From JAPWJZ01 sp964575605 (lineage in GTDB: Bacteria; Pseudomonadota; Alphaproteobacteria; Micavibrionales; UBA2020): a stretch of 64,000 nucleotides of DNA. The notes beneath the pieces are model-generated. The model had not been told where the DNA came from. It was given only the letters and a program-made list of their open reading frames with translations, and searched no databases. The stretch covers positions 1 to 64,000 of the forward strand of contig CAZNRN010000017.1 in NCBI GenBank assembly GCA_964575605.1, given 5' to 3'. A program made the translations under genes and the position numbers. Positions 16,788 through 24,727 of this stretch are shown piece by piece. Positions within the stretch are counted from its first letter, which is position 1; each line of letters starts with the position of its first letter.

Positions 16788-18257
16788 ATGAAAAATATGA
16801 GCAAGAAATCCCCTATCACGGTCGCACCAATTACTGTTGCACATGGCGACGGCATCGGCCCCGAAATCATGGCGGCCACGCTCGAGATCCTCGAGAAAGC
16901 TGGTGCGCAGCTGGAGATCGACACCATCGAGATCGGGGAGAAAGTCTACAAGCGCGGCATCATGTCGGGCATCGAGGAAAAGTCGTGGGAGAGCCTGAAG
17001 CGCACCAAATGCTTCCTGAAGGCCCCCATCAGCACACCGCAGGGCGGGGGTTTCAAAAGCCTGAACGTCACGGTGCGCAAATCGATGGCACTCTATGCCA
17101 ACGTGCGCCCCTGCGTGTCGTACCACCCCTATGTGCGCACCACGCAGCCCGTGATGAACATGGTCATCGTGCGCGAGAACGAGGAAGACCTCTACGCCGG
17201 CATCGAGCACCAGCAGACCGACAACGTCGTGCAGTGCCTGAAACTGATTTCATATGCGGGGTCGGAGCGCATCATCCGTTACGCCTTCGAATACGCGCGC
17301 ACGCAGGGACGCAAGAAAGTCACCTGCATTTCCAAAGACAACATCATGAAGATGACCGACGGCCTGTTCCACAAGACGTTTGACAGGATTGCCAAGGAAT
17401 ATCCGGGCATCGAGGCCAACCACATGATCGTCGACATCGGCGCCGCGAAAATCGCGGCCGCCCCGCACCTCTTCGACGTGGTGGTGACGGAAAACCTTTA
17501 CGGCGACATTATTTCCGACATCGCGGCGGAAGTCTCCGGCTCGGTCGGGCTTTGCGGTTCGGCCAATATCGGCAAGCATGGCGCGATGTTCGAGGCCGTG
17601 CATGGCTCCGCCCCCGATATCGCCGGCATGGGCGTCGCCAACCCCTCCGGCCTGCTGAACGCCGCCGTTCTGATGCTGCAGCATCTGGGGCAAGGCGCCG
17701 TCGCCGAGAAAATCCAGAACGCCTGGCTGCGCACCATCGAAGACGGCGTGCATACCGGCGAGATTTTCAACCCGCAGATTTCCTCGCGCCGCGCGAATAC
17801 AAAAGAATTCGCCGATGCCGTCATCGAGCGCCTTGGCCAGCAGCCGAAATACTTCCCCGCCGTCACCTTCGGCGCCAGCCAGCCCATGAACCTGCCCGAC
17901 GTGCAGCTGCCCCCCGCCGCCGACAAGAAACTGGAAGGCGTCGATATCTTCATCCACTGGCGCGGCAATACGGTCGATACGCTGGCGGGTCAGGTCAAAT
18001 CGCTCAGCAACAGCCTGAAACTCTCCAGCATCGACAGCCGCGGCCTCTTGGTCTGGCCAGACAGCGCAGCGAAATCGGAAAACAGCGACCACTGGCGCTG
18101 CCGCTTCACCGCCGCCAACGACACCGCCCCCGTCACGCATGACCAGATCATCAACCTGCTGCAGTCGCTGAACAAGGCGGGCATCGATGTGGTGAAGACG
18201 GAAAACCTCTATAGCTTCGGCGGCCAACGCGCCTATACGGTGGCGCAGGGGCAGTAA
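16788..18257 (+). CDS. icd: Isocitrate dehydrogenase, long alphaproteobacterial (Rickettsia) type
   Basis: This TCA-cycle enzyme oxidises isocitrate to 2-oxoglutarate and CO2. The 489-residue protein has GDGIGPEIMAATLEIL near the N-terminus and the family signature NLYGDIISDIAAEVSGSVGL around residue 235. It is longer than the E. coli type because of an additional C-terminal domain of about 150 residues (starting near LPDVQLPPAADKKLEGVDIF), a feature of the Rickettsiales-like form. AGGA lies close before the first ATG; the ATG three codons later is a possible start. The C-terminal domain's role is unknown. Confidence 0.93.
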   Translation: MKNMSKKSPITVAPITVAHGDGIGPEIMAATLEILEKAGAQLEIDTIEIGEKVYKRGIMSGIEEKSWESLKRTKCFLKAPISTPQGGGFKSLNVTVRKSMALYANVRPCVSYHPYVRTTQPVMNMVIVRENEEDLYAGIEHQQTDNVVQCLKLISYAGSERIIRYAFEYARTQGRKKVTCISKDNIMKMTDGLFHKTFDRIAKEYPGIEANHMIVDIGAAKIAAAPHLFDVVVTENLYGDIISDIAAEVSGSVGLCGSANIGKHGAMFEAVHGSAPDIAGMGVANPSGLLNAAVLMLQHLGQGAVAEKIQNAWLRTIEDGVHTGEIFNPQISSRRANTKEFADAVIERLGQQPKYFPAVTFGASQPMNLPDVQLPPAADKKLEGVDIFIHWRGNTVDTLAGQVKSLSNSLKLSSIDSRGLLVWPDSAAKSENSDHWRCRFTAANDTAPVTHDQIINLLQSLNKAGIDVVKTENLYSFGGQRAYTVAQGQ

Positions 18258-18264
18258 CGGCCAA

Positions 18265-18385
18265 CTGCTCCACCCCGCCGAAGGGCGGGGTCCGGTGCGG
18301 CCGCAAGGCCGCCTGCATGTTACTTGCTGCGCAATTAAGTCGCGGCGTTGCCGCGAACCGGATGCCGCCCTTCGGCGGCATGGCA
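18265..18385. repeat. Cluster of four short palindromes (REP-like)
   Basis: Between convergent icd and the membrane-protein gene there are consecutive hairpins: CCCCGCCGAAGGGCGGGG, GCGGCCGCAAGGCCGC, CGCGGCGTTGCCGCG and ATGCCGCCCTTCGGCGGCAT. None has a clear T-tract. The arrangement resembles REP/BIME-type extragenic palindromes and may protect mRNA ends or act as a terminator region. Confidence 0.65.
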
Positions 18386-18398
18386 ACCTAGAGACGGA

Positions 18399-18854
18399 TT
18401 ATTGGGTTTTCTTCTCGAAATAAGGCTCGGATGCCTTCATCCACAGCATCGCCACCGCCGCAATCTGCAATCCCAGACCCACGGTATCCAGCAGCCCCAG
18501 CACAACCGACGAATGGAAGGTTGCTGGCAGCAGCAGGGGGGCTCGGCCGATTTCGAGGGCTAAAATCATTGTGAATACGATGCGCGCCCAGTTGCGGCCG
18601 AGGGAGATTTTCAGCACCAGCCAGGCGATCAGCGCATAGGCCGCGCACATCATCGCCATGCCGCCGACCTCGATGGGCGCGGTCGCCAGCGCAATGTTCA
18701 TCACGAAGGAAATGATCGAGAACAGGATGGCCGCGCAAAGCAGCTTGATGGCCGCCGACACGCGCTCGGGCACGGCGGTCGACACGACGACCTTTTCGCC
18801 CGTCACGGCAATTGTGTCGGATGATGCGATGACTTTTTCAGCGGGTTCCGTCAT
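18399..18854 (-). CDS. Small integral membrane protein
   Basis: The 151-residue protein has a hydrophilic N-terminus of about 30 residues and four hydrophobic segments (about 35-60, 65-85, 92-112, 118-140), the third following SLGRNWARIVFT. No catalytic motif. It starts 3 bp after the folD stop on the same strand, so co-transcription is likely. Function unknown. Confidence 0.75.
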   Translation of the reverse strand: MTEPAEKVIASSDTIAVTGEKVVVSTAVPERVSAAIKLLCAAILFSIISFVMNIALATAPIEVGGMAMMCAAYALIAWLVLKISLGRNWARIVFTMILALEIGRAPLLLPATFHSSVVLGLLDTVGLGLQIAAVAMLWMKASEPYFEKKTQ

Positions 18855-18857
18855 GCG

Positions 18858-19760
18858 TCAGCCCACATGCGGGACGGTCAACTCGTTCTGGCGGCAGGCG
18901 GCGGCGACGGTATTGCCCAGCAGACAGGCAATCGTCATCGGCCCCACCCCGCCCGGCACGGGCGTGATATGGCCAGCAACCGTGGAAACAGCGTGATAAT
19001 CGACATCGCCGGTGATTTTGCCGTCATCCATGCGGTTGATGCCCACATCGATCACAATCGCGCCGGGTTTCACCCAGTCGGCTTTGACAAGGTTCGCTTT
19101 CCCCACCGCGACCACCAAAATATCCGCCTCCCGCGCCACATGGGCGATGTTCGGCGTGCGCGAATGGCAGGTGGTGACGGTGCAGTTTTCCCGCAGCAGC
19201 AGCTGCGCCACAGGCTTGCCGACAAGGTGCGAACGGCCAATGACAACCGCATGCAGGCCGGACAGGTTCTGCATGATAGATTTAATCAGAATAACGCAGC
19301 CCATCGGCGTGCAGGGCACAAGGCCCGGCATATCGGCCATCAGGCGTCCCATGTTTTCGACGTGCAACCCGTCCACATCTTTCGCGGGGTCGAGCGCCTT
19401 CAGCACCGTCGCGCTGTCGATTTGTTTCGGCAGCGGCATCTGCACCAGTATGCCGTTCACTTTTTTATCGTCGTTGAGCTGGCGGATGAGCTTCAGCAGT
19501 TCGTCCTGTGACGTATTCTGCGGCAGGCGGTGGACGAAGCTGCGCATGCCGACTTCCTTCGCCGCCTTTTCCTTGTTGTTGACGTAGATGGCGCTGGCCG
19601 GGTCGTCGCCCACCAGCACGACGGCGAGGCCCGGCAAAATCTTGTGGTCGCCGACCAGCACCTCGACGTGGCGCTTGATGCTCTCGCGGAGCCTCTTGGC
19701 GGCGGCCTTGCCGTCGATGACTTGTGCAGGTTCTGCCGTTTTGCGTTGCGCCATGGTCAT
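18858..19760 (-). CDS. folD: Methylenetetrahydrofolate dehydrogenase/cyclohydrolase
   Basis: FolD interconverts methylene-, methenyl- and formyl-tetrahydrofolate, supplying one-carbon units. Diagnostic sequences are YVNNKEKAAKEVGM with the catalytic Lys, GILVQMPLP, DVDGLHVENMG, the Rossmann segment VIGRSHLVGKPVAQLLL and PVPGGVGPMTIA at the C-terminus. Length (300 residues) is normal. A GGAGA ribosome binding site supports the ATG at 19760. It lies 15 bp after the yggT gene in one minus-strand operon. Confidence 0.97.
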   Translation of the reverse strand: MTMAQRKTAEPAQVIDGKAAAKRLRESIKRHVEVLVGDHKILPGLAVVLVGDDPASAIYVNNKEKAAKEVGMRSFVHRLPQNTSQDELLKLIRQLNDDKKVNGILVQMPLPKQIDSATVLKALDPAKDVDGLHVENMGRLMADMPGLVPCTPMGCVILIKSIMQNLSGLHAVVIGRSHLVGKPVAQLLLRENCTVTTCHSRTPNIAHVAREADILVVAVGKANLVKADWVKPGAIVIDVGINRMDDGKITGDVDYHAVSTVAGHITPVPGGVGPMTIACLLGNTVAAACRQNELTVPHVG

Positions 19761-19775
19761 GCCGTTTCTCCGTGG

Positions 19776-20057
19776 TTACGGGCCTTTGAGCGCGAAGAGC
19801 GCCCTTTGAAGGAAATAGATGCCGAAGATGATGATCATCGGCGTCACGTCGATGCCGCCGATGGGCTTGATAACCTTGCGCAGGCGCATCACCAGCGGAT
19901 TGGTGATGGTGTTCAGCAGGTTGCAGGCCTTGAGGACGGTTTTATTGCGGGTGTTCAGCACCTCGAAAATCACCAGCCAGCTGATCACGACCGTCAGGAT
20001 GATGATCCAGAAGTAGATATTCAGCGCCAGGATGAGGATATCGATGACAAAATCCAT
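19776..20057 (-). CDS. yggT: YggT family membrane protein
   Basis: The 93-residue protein has two hydrophobic segments and the family's conserved FEVLNTRNK...LNTITNPLVMRLRKVIKPIGGIDVTPMIIIF pattern (here interrupted by a few residues). YggT-family proteins are small membrane proteins linked to osmotic shock or cell-division gene clusters; a biochemical role is not established. It is the first gene of the yggT-folD operon. Confidence 0.88.
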   Translation of the reverse strand: MDFVIDILILALNIYFWIIILTVVISWLVIFEVLNTRNKTVLKACNLLNTITNPLVMRLRKVIKPIGGIDVTPMIIIFGIYFLQRALFALKGP

Positions 20058-20171
20058 AACAACCCCTTAATAACACATTAAAATATAGCAAAAATAAGCT
20101 AACGTCCAGCGCAGGCCTTGACCTTGAAATACCGTTGATACAGCATAGGTCAGTGTTTTACGGAGGATGTT

Positions 20172-20627
20172 ATGTCAGATACCAAAGACCTCGCCTATCT
20201 AGACCTTAAAGACGGGCGGGTTGTGATCAAGCTGCGCCCCGACCTTGCGCCCAAGCATGTTGCCCGCGTCAAGGAACTGATCGGCCAGAAATATTACGAC
20301 GGCCTGAAATTCCACCGCGTCATCAAGGGCTTCATGGCCCAGACCGGTTGCCCCGAGGGCACCGGCTATGGCGGTTCGGGCAAGAAAATCCCGGCGGAGT
20401 TTTCGGAGGAGCCTTTCGTGCGCGGCACCGTCGGCGCCGCCCGCTCGCAGGACCCCGACAGCGCGGACAGCCAGTTCTTCATCTGCTTCGACGACGCCCG
20501 CTTCCTCGACGGCGATTACACCGTCTGGGGCAACGTCACCTCGGGCATGGAATTCGTCGACAAGATCACCAAGGGCGAACCCCCGAAGAACCCCGATACC
20601 ATCGTCAAATTCTCGCTTGCCTCTTAA
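20172..20627 (+). CDS. Cyclophilin-type peptidyl-prolyl isomerase, cytoplasmic
   Basis: The enzyme speeds cis-trans isomerisation of Xaa-Pro bonds during folding. The 151-residue protein is a bare cyclophilin domain with the active-site segments YDGLKFHRVIKGFMAQTG and DSADSQFFICFDDARFLDG. There is no signal peptide, so it should act in the cytoplasm. A GGAGG-type site precedes the ATG. A closely related exported copy follows after 25 bp; the pair arose by tandem duplication. Confidence 0.94.
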   Translation: MSDTKDLAYLDLKDGRVVIKLRPDLAPKHVARVKELIGQKYYDGLKFHRVIKGFMAQTGCPEGTGYGGSGKKIPAEFSEEPFVRGTVGAARSQDPDSADSQFFICFDDARFLDGDYTVWGNVTSGMEFVDKITKGEPPKNPDTIVKFSLAS

Positions 20628-20652
20628 CCCACCCTGTAAGGAATAAACTGCA

Positions 20653-21261
20653 ATGAAAACTTTCCTGTTTGCCCTGATGGCCGTCGTCTTCCTGATGGCC
20701 GGCACGCCCGCGATGGCGGCCGACAATTCCGGCGCCGATCCCGAAAACGTGCTGTACCTTGAACTGAAAGACGGCCGCGTCGTTATCGTGCTGCGCCCCG
20801 ACCTCGCGCCCAAGCACGTCGCGCGCGTCAAGGAACTGGTGCGCAAAGGCTTCTATGACGGCCTCACCTTCCACCGCGTCATCGACGGCTTCATGGCGCA
20901 GACGGGCGACCCCGACGGCACCGGCCGCGGCGGTTCGGGCCAGAACATCCCGGCCGAATTCTCCGGCGAGCCCTTCAAGCGCGGCACGGTGGGCGCCGCC
21001 CGTTCGAACGACCCTAACAGCGCCGACAGCCAGTTCTTCATCTGCTTCGCCGACGCAAGCTTCCTGAACGGCAACTACACCGTCTGGGGCAACGTGACCG
21101 AAGGCATGGAATTCGTCGACAAGATCGCCCGCGGCGAACCGCCGGTGGTGCCCGACCGCATCGTCAAAATGACGATTGCCGCCGACGAGCCGAAAGAACT
21201 GCAAAAAGGCGCGGCGCCTGCCCCCGCCCCGGCTCCCGCTCCGGAAGAAAAGAAAGAATAA
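20653..21261 (+). CDS. Cyclophilin-type peptidyl-prolyl isomerase, exported
   Basis: The first 22 residues form a signal peptide (KTFLFALMAVVFLMAGTPAMAA), so this copy should act in the periplasm. The cyclophilin domain shows YDGLTFHRVIDGFMAQTG and DSADSQFFICFADASFLNG. After the domain comes a low-complexity tail of Ala-Pro repeats followed by EEKKE, which may be a spacer or cell-wall contact. It is the second gene of the tandem isomerase pair. Confidence 0.94.
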   Translation: MKTFLFALMAVVFLMAGTPAMAADNSGADPENVLYLELKDGRVVIVLRPDLAPKHVARVKELVRKGFYDGLTFHRVIDGFMAQTGDPDGTGRGGSGQNIPAEFSGEPFKRGTVGAARSNDPNSADSQFFICFADASFLNGNYTVWGNVTEGMEFVDKIARGEPPVVPDRIVKMTIAADEPKELQKGAAPAPAPAPAPEEKKE

Positions 21262-21346
21262 GCCTTATAAGTTAAGGCCTTCACGCCTATTCACAGGGCT
21301 CCAGTGCTGATATACACTGGAGCCCTGAGTTTATCTGGAGAAGAAT

Positions 21347-22096
21347 ATGAAAATACTCGTGCCGGTCAAGCGCGTGGTCGATGCCAACGTCAAGGTGCGC
21401 GTGAAAAGCGACCAGTCGGGCGTGGAGCTTGCCAACGTTAAAATGTCGATGAACCCCTTCTGCGAGATCGCGGTCGAAGAAGCCGTGCGCCTCAAGGAAA
21501 AGGGCATCGCCAAGGAAATCATCGTCGTCTCGATCGGCCCGGCCCAGTCGCAGGAAACCATCCGCACCGGCCTCGCCATGGGCGGCGACCGCGGCATCCT
21601 CGTGCAGACCGACGCCGTGGTGGAACCGCTGGCGGTTGCCAAGATTTTGCAGGCGCTGGTGAAGAAAGAAAGCCCCGACCTCGTGCTGCTGGGCAAGCAA
21701 TCGATCGACGGCGACAACAACCAGACGGGCCAGATGCTCTCCGCCCTGCTCGGCTGGGGTCAGGCGACCTTTGCCTCTAAACTCGAAAAAACCGATGCGG
21801 GCCTGAACGTGACGCGCGAGATTGACGGCGGGCTTGAAACCCTGTCACTGAAACTGCCCTGCGTGGTGACGACCGACCTGCGCCTGAACGAACCGCGCTA
21901 TGCCTCGCTCCCCAATATCATGAAGGCCAAGCAGAAACCGCTGGCGACCATGAAACCCGAAGAACTGGGCGTCGATATCGCGCCGCGCGTCGTGGTGCTG
22001 AAGACCGCGGAACCGCAAGGGCGCAAGGCGGGCATCAAGGTGAAAGACGTGGCCGAGCTGGTCGGCAAGCTGAAATCCGAAGCAAAGGTGATCTGA
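21347..22096 (+). CDS. etfB: Electron transfer flavoprotein beta subunit
   Basis: EtfB binds AMP and, with EtfA, carries electrons from acyl-CoA and other dehydrogenases to the ETF:ubiquinone oxidoreductase. The 249-residue length is typical. The N-terminus KILVPVKRVVDANVKVRV and the later DGDNNQTGQMLSALLGW and LPCVVTTDLRLNEPRYASLP are diagnostic, the last containing the family signature. It is followed by etfA after a single base. Confidence 0.97.
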   Translation: MKILVPVKRVVDANVKVRVKSDQSGVELANVKMSMNPFCEIAVEEAVRLKEKGIAKEIIVVSIGPAQSQETIRTGLAMGGDRGILVQTDAVVEPLAVAKILQALVKKESPDLVLLGKQSIDGDNNQTGQMLSALLGWGQATFASKLEKTDAGLNVTREIDGGLETLSLKLPCVVTTDLRLNEPRYASLPNIMKAKQKPLATMKPEELGVDIAPRVVVLKTAEPQGRKAGIKVKDVAELVGKLKSEAKVI

Positions 22097-22097
22097 C

Positions 22098-23024
22098 ATG
22101 GCCGTCCTCCTTATCGCCGAACACGACAACCAGAGCCTGAAACCCGCCACCCTGCACGCCGCCACCGCCGCGAAGCAGCTGGGCGATTACGATATATTGG
22201 TGGCTGGCGCAGGCTGCGCCGCCGTCGCCGATGCTGCCGCCAAGGTTTCCGGCGTCAGGAAAGTGCTGCTGGCCGATGACGCCGCCTATGCGCATCAGGG
22301 CGCCGAAAATGTGGCCGCGCTGGTGGCCAAGCTGGGCGCGAATTATACCCATATCCTCGCCCCCGCCACCACGACGGGCAAGAACATGCTGCCCCGCGTC
22401 GGTGCGCTGCTGGACGTGCAGCCGCTGTCGGATGTATCACAAGTGGTCAGCCCCGACACCTTCGTGCGCCCGATCTATGCCGGTAACGCCTTCGCGACCG
22501 TGCAATCGAAGGACAAGATCAAGGTCATGACCATCCGCGCCACCGCCTTCGACGCGGTGCCGACCGACGGTACGGGCACGGTCGAAAAGGTCGCAAGTGC
22601 GGGCGATACAGGCCTATCCACCTTCGTCAGCCAGCAGCTGACCAAGTCGGAACGCCCCGAACTGACCGCCGCGCGCATCGTCGTTTCCGGCGGCCGCGGC
22701 ATGGGCAATGGCGAGAACTTCAAGCTGATCGACGCCGTCGCCGATAAACTCGGCGCGGCGGTGGGCGCATCGCGCGCTGCCGTCGATGCGGGTTTCGTGC
22801 CGAACGACTATCAGGTCGGACAGACCGGCAAGGTCGTGGCGCCGGAGCTTTATATCGCCGTCGGCATCTCCGGCGCGATCCAGCACCTGGCCGGCATGAA
22901 AGATTCCAAGGTTATCGTCGCCATCAACAAGGACCCCGAAGCGCCGATCTTCCAGATCGCCGATTACGGCCTCGTGCAGGACCTCTTCACCGCCCTGCCC
23001 GAGCTCGAGAAAGCGCTGGGGTAA
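22098..23024 (+). CDS. etfA: Electron transfer flavoprotein alpha subunit
   Basis: EtfA holds the FAD of the heterodimer. The 308-residue protein has the FAD-binding C-terminal domain with VVSGGRGMGNGENF, AVGASRAAVDAGFVPNDYQVGQTGK and LYIAVGISGAIQHLAGMKDS, ending in the usual DLFTALPELEKAL. It lies 1 bp after etfB, so the subunits are co-translated. Confidence 0.97.
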   Translation: MAVLLIAEHDNQSLKPATLHAATAAKQLGDYDILVAGAGCAAVADAAAKVSGVRKVLLADDAAYAHQGAENVAALVAKLGANYTHILAPATTTGKNMLPRVGALLDVQPLSDVSQVVSPDTFVRPIYAGNAFATVQSKDKIKVMTIRATAFDAVPTDGTGTVEKVASAGDTGLSTFVSQQLTKSERPELTAARIVVSGGRGMGNGENFKLIDAVADKLGAAVGASRAAVDAGFVPNDYQVGQTGKVVAPELYIAVGISGAIQHLAGMKDSKVIVAINKDPEAPIFQIADYGLVQDLFTALPELEKALG

Positions 23025-23029
23025 CCGCC

Positions 23030-23170
23030 ATGAAACGCGCTCTCGCAGCCCTTCTCCTCGCCGCCGTCCTTGCCGGTTCGCTGTCGTCCTGCCGCAGCGC
23101 CGCCTATATGACGGGACAGGCCGCAGGATGGGTCACGACCGCGCCGATCAGGCTGCTCAAGGGCGGTTAA
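23030..23170 (+). CDS. Small lipoprotein, 46 aa
   Basis: An ATG 5 bp after the etfA stop opens a 46-residue frame with a lipoprotein signal peptide: MKRALAALLLAAVLAGSLSSC, with lipobox LSSC and the lipidated Cys at residue 21. The mature part is only about 25 residues (ending TTAPIRLLKGG). The sequence resembles entericidin-like or other minimal lipoproteins in size only. Its position suggests co-transcription with etfBA; a functional link is not obvious. Confidence 0.7.
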   Translation: MKRALAALLLAAVLAGSLSSCRSAAYMTGQAAGWVTTAPIRLLKGG

Positions 23171-23187
23171 TTTTTCCATTATCAACA

Positions 23188-23294
23188 CTGTCATTCCTGC
23201 GAAAGCAGGAACCCAGAAGCGCGTCCGCGCGTCGTATAGCTTATATCCGCAGCAGACGCTGCGGGCTGGGTCCCTGCTTTCGCAGGGATGACAG
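23188..23294. repeat. Long inverted repeat (dispersed-repeat type)
   Basis: Two 29-nt arms (23188-23216 and 23266-23294) are complementary except for two positions. Both carry the core CCTGCGAAAGCAGG, which is itself palindromic. The arms flank a 49-nt centre that also folds. This is the kind of dispersed extragenic palindrome found in many copies in alphaproteobacterial genomes. It sits between convergent genes and may act as a bidirectional transcript end. Confidence 0.85.
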
Positions 23295-23305
23295 AAGGGT
23301 GGCTT

Positions 23306-24727
23306 TTAACGCTCTCTCAGCGCCGTCTGCGAGGCCTTGAGGAAGGGCTTGAGCAGGTATTGCATCACGGTTTTCTCGCCCGTGATGATGTCGACGGTGG
23401 CCTGCATGCCGGGCATGATGTCGAGTTTCTTGTCGCCCTTGACGACGCCGGCCGCGTCGGTTTTCACCTTCACGCGGTAGAAGCTTTCGCCCTTTTCGTT
23501 GACGATGGCGTCGGGGCTGACCTCGGTCACCTGCCCCTTCATCGAACCGTAGACGGAGAAGTCGAAGGCCGTCATGCGCACGATGGCCTGCTGGCCGATG
23601 TGGATGAAGGCGATGTCGCGCGGCTGGATGCGCGCCTCGATGATCAACTGGTCTTCGAGCGGCACGATTTCCATGATCGTGTCGCCCGGGCGCACGACGC
23701 CGCCGACGGTGACGACCTTGAGGTCTTTCACCGTGCCGTGGACGGGGGACCTGATTTCCGTGCGCTCGCTCTTGTCCTGGTAGGCGGACAGGGTTTGCTT
23801 GATCGTGTTCATCTCGATGGTCTTGTCGGCCAGCGTTTTCTGCGCGTTGGCGGCGAATTCCTTGTCCAGCGAGTCAAGGCGGCTCTTGGCCTCCTTAACC
23901 GCGGCCTGACTGCGCGGCAGCGCGTTTTTAAGGCCGTTCAGTTCCGTCTGCTGCTGCGCGATGCGCTGGCGGATATCGAGCAGTTCTTTCTTGTTGGCGG
24001 CGCCCTTGGCGATCATGGGCTCGACCATGTTGCGTTCCTCGACCGCCAGCGCCAGCATGCTGCCGGTGTCGGAAATGCGGCGCGTCAGCTCCTGCACTTC
24101 CTGTTCTTTTTGCGCCAGCTGGTCGTGCAGGACAGTCGCCTGGCTTTCTTTCTGCCGTTTATTAGCCTCGAAAGCGTCGGTTTCGGCGCGCACGCTGTCG
24201 GGAACTGTCTTGCGCAACTCGTCCGAAAACACCAGCGGCTTGCCGTCGGCCTCCGCCTGCAGGCGCGTGACGGTCGCGAGGATGCCGGAATATTTCTGCG
24301 TCGTGGCGGCGAAATCGGCCTTGGCCTGCACGTTGCGCATCCTGACCAGCACGTCGCCTGCCTTGACCGCCTGCCCCTCTTTCACGAGGAATTCGTCGAC
24401 GATGCCGCCTTCGAGGTTCTGGATCACCTGTACTTCGGAAGACGGCACCACGCGCCCGTCGCCGCGCGAGACTTCGTCCAGCGTCGCAATATTCGTCCAG
24501 GCGAGGAAGATGACGAGCAGGAAGGTGATGGTGTAGAGCAGCACGTGGTCGCGCGCGTTCAACCCGTCGGCGGGCGTGAAATCGTCGTCATATTTCCGCG
24601 TCAGGTCGAACTTGCGCAGGTCGATATCGCTGAAATCGGCCTTCTTGTTCGCGGGCGCCTTGGCGGCGGGTTTCGCCGGATTTGCGGGGGGTGCTACGCC
24701 GGGCGGTGTCTTCAACGGTTCACTCAT
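23306..24727 (-). CDS. Type I secretion membrane fusion protein (HlyD family)
   Basis: This periplasmic adaptor bridges the ABC exporter and the TolC-like channel. The 473-residue protein has a cytoplasmic Pro/Ala-rich N-terminus, one membrane helix (VLLYTITFLLVIFLAWTNIA, about residues 60-80), a biotinyl-lipoyl-like segment (VIQNLEGGIVDEFLVKEGQAV), a long coiled coil (about 140-310) and the C-terminal HlyD signature region (PVHGTVKDLKVVTVGGVVRPGDTIMEIVP). The ATG at 24727 overlaps the stop of the ABC gene by 8 bp. It is last in the adhesin secretion operon. Confidence 0.93.
   Translation of the reverse strand: MSEPLKTPPGVAPPANPAKPAAKAPANKKADFSDIDLRKFDLTRKYDDDFTPADGLNARDHVLLYTITFLLVIFLAWTNIATLDEVSRGDGRVVPSSEVQVIQNLEGGIVDEFLVKEGQAVKAGDVLVRMRNVQAKADFAATTQKYSGILATVTRLQAEADGKPLVFSDELRKTVPDSVRAETDAFEANKRQKESQATVLHDQLAQKEQEVQELTRRISDTGSMLALAVEERNMVEPMIAKGAANKKELLDIRQRIAQQQTELNGLKNALPRSQAAVKEAKSRLDSLDKEFAANAQKTLADKTIEMNTIKQTLSAYQDKSERTEIRSPVHGTVKDLKVVTVGGVVRPGDTIMEIVPLEDQLIIEARIQPRDIAFIHIGQQAIVRMTAFDFSVYGSMKGQVTEVSPDAIVNEKGESFYRVKVKTDAAGVVKGDKKLDIMPGMQATVDIITGEKTVMQYLLKPFLKASQTALRER

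Noticed and set aside
23128..23340. Plus-strand frame through the inverted repeat downstream of etfA
   Set aside because: It reads through a palindromic repeat and overlaps the small lipoprotein in another frame. It shows no protein-like features.
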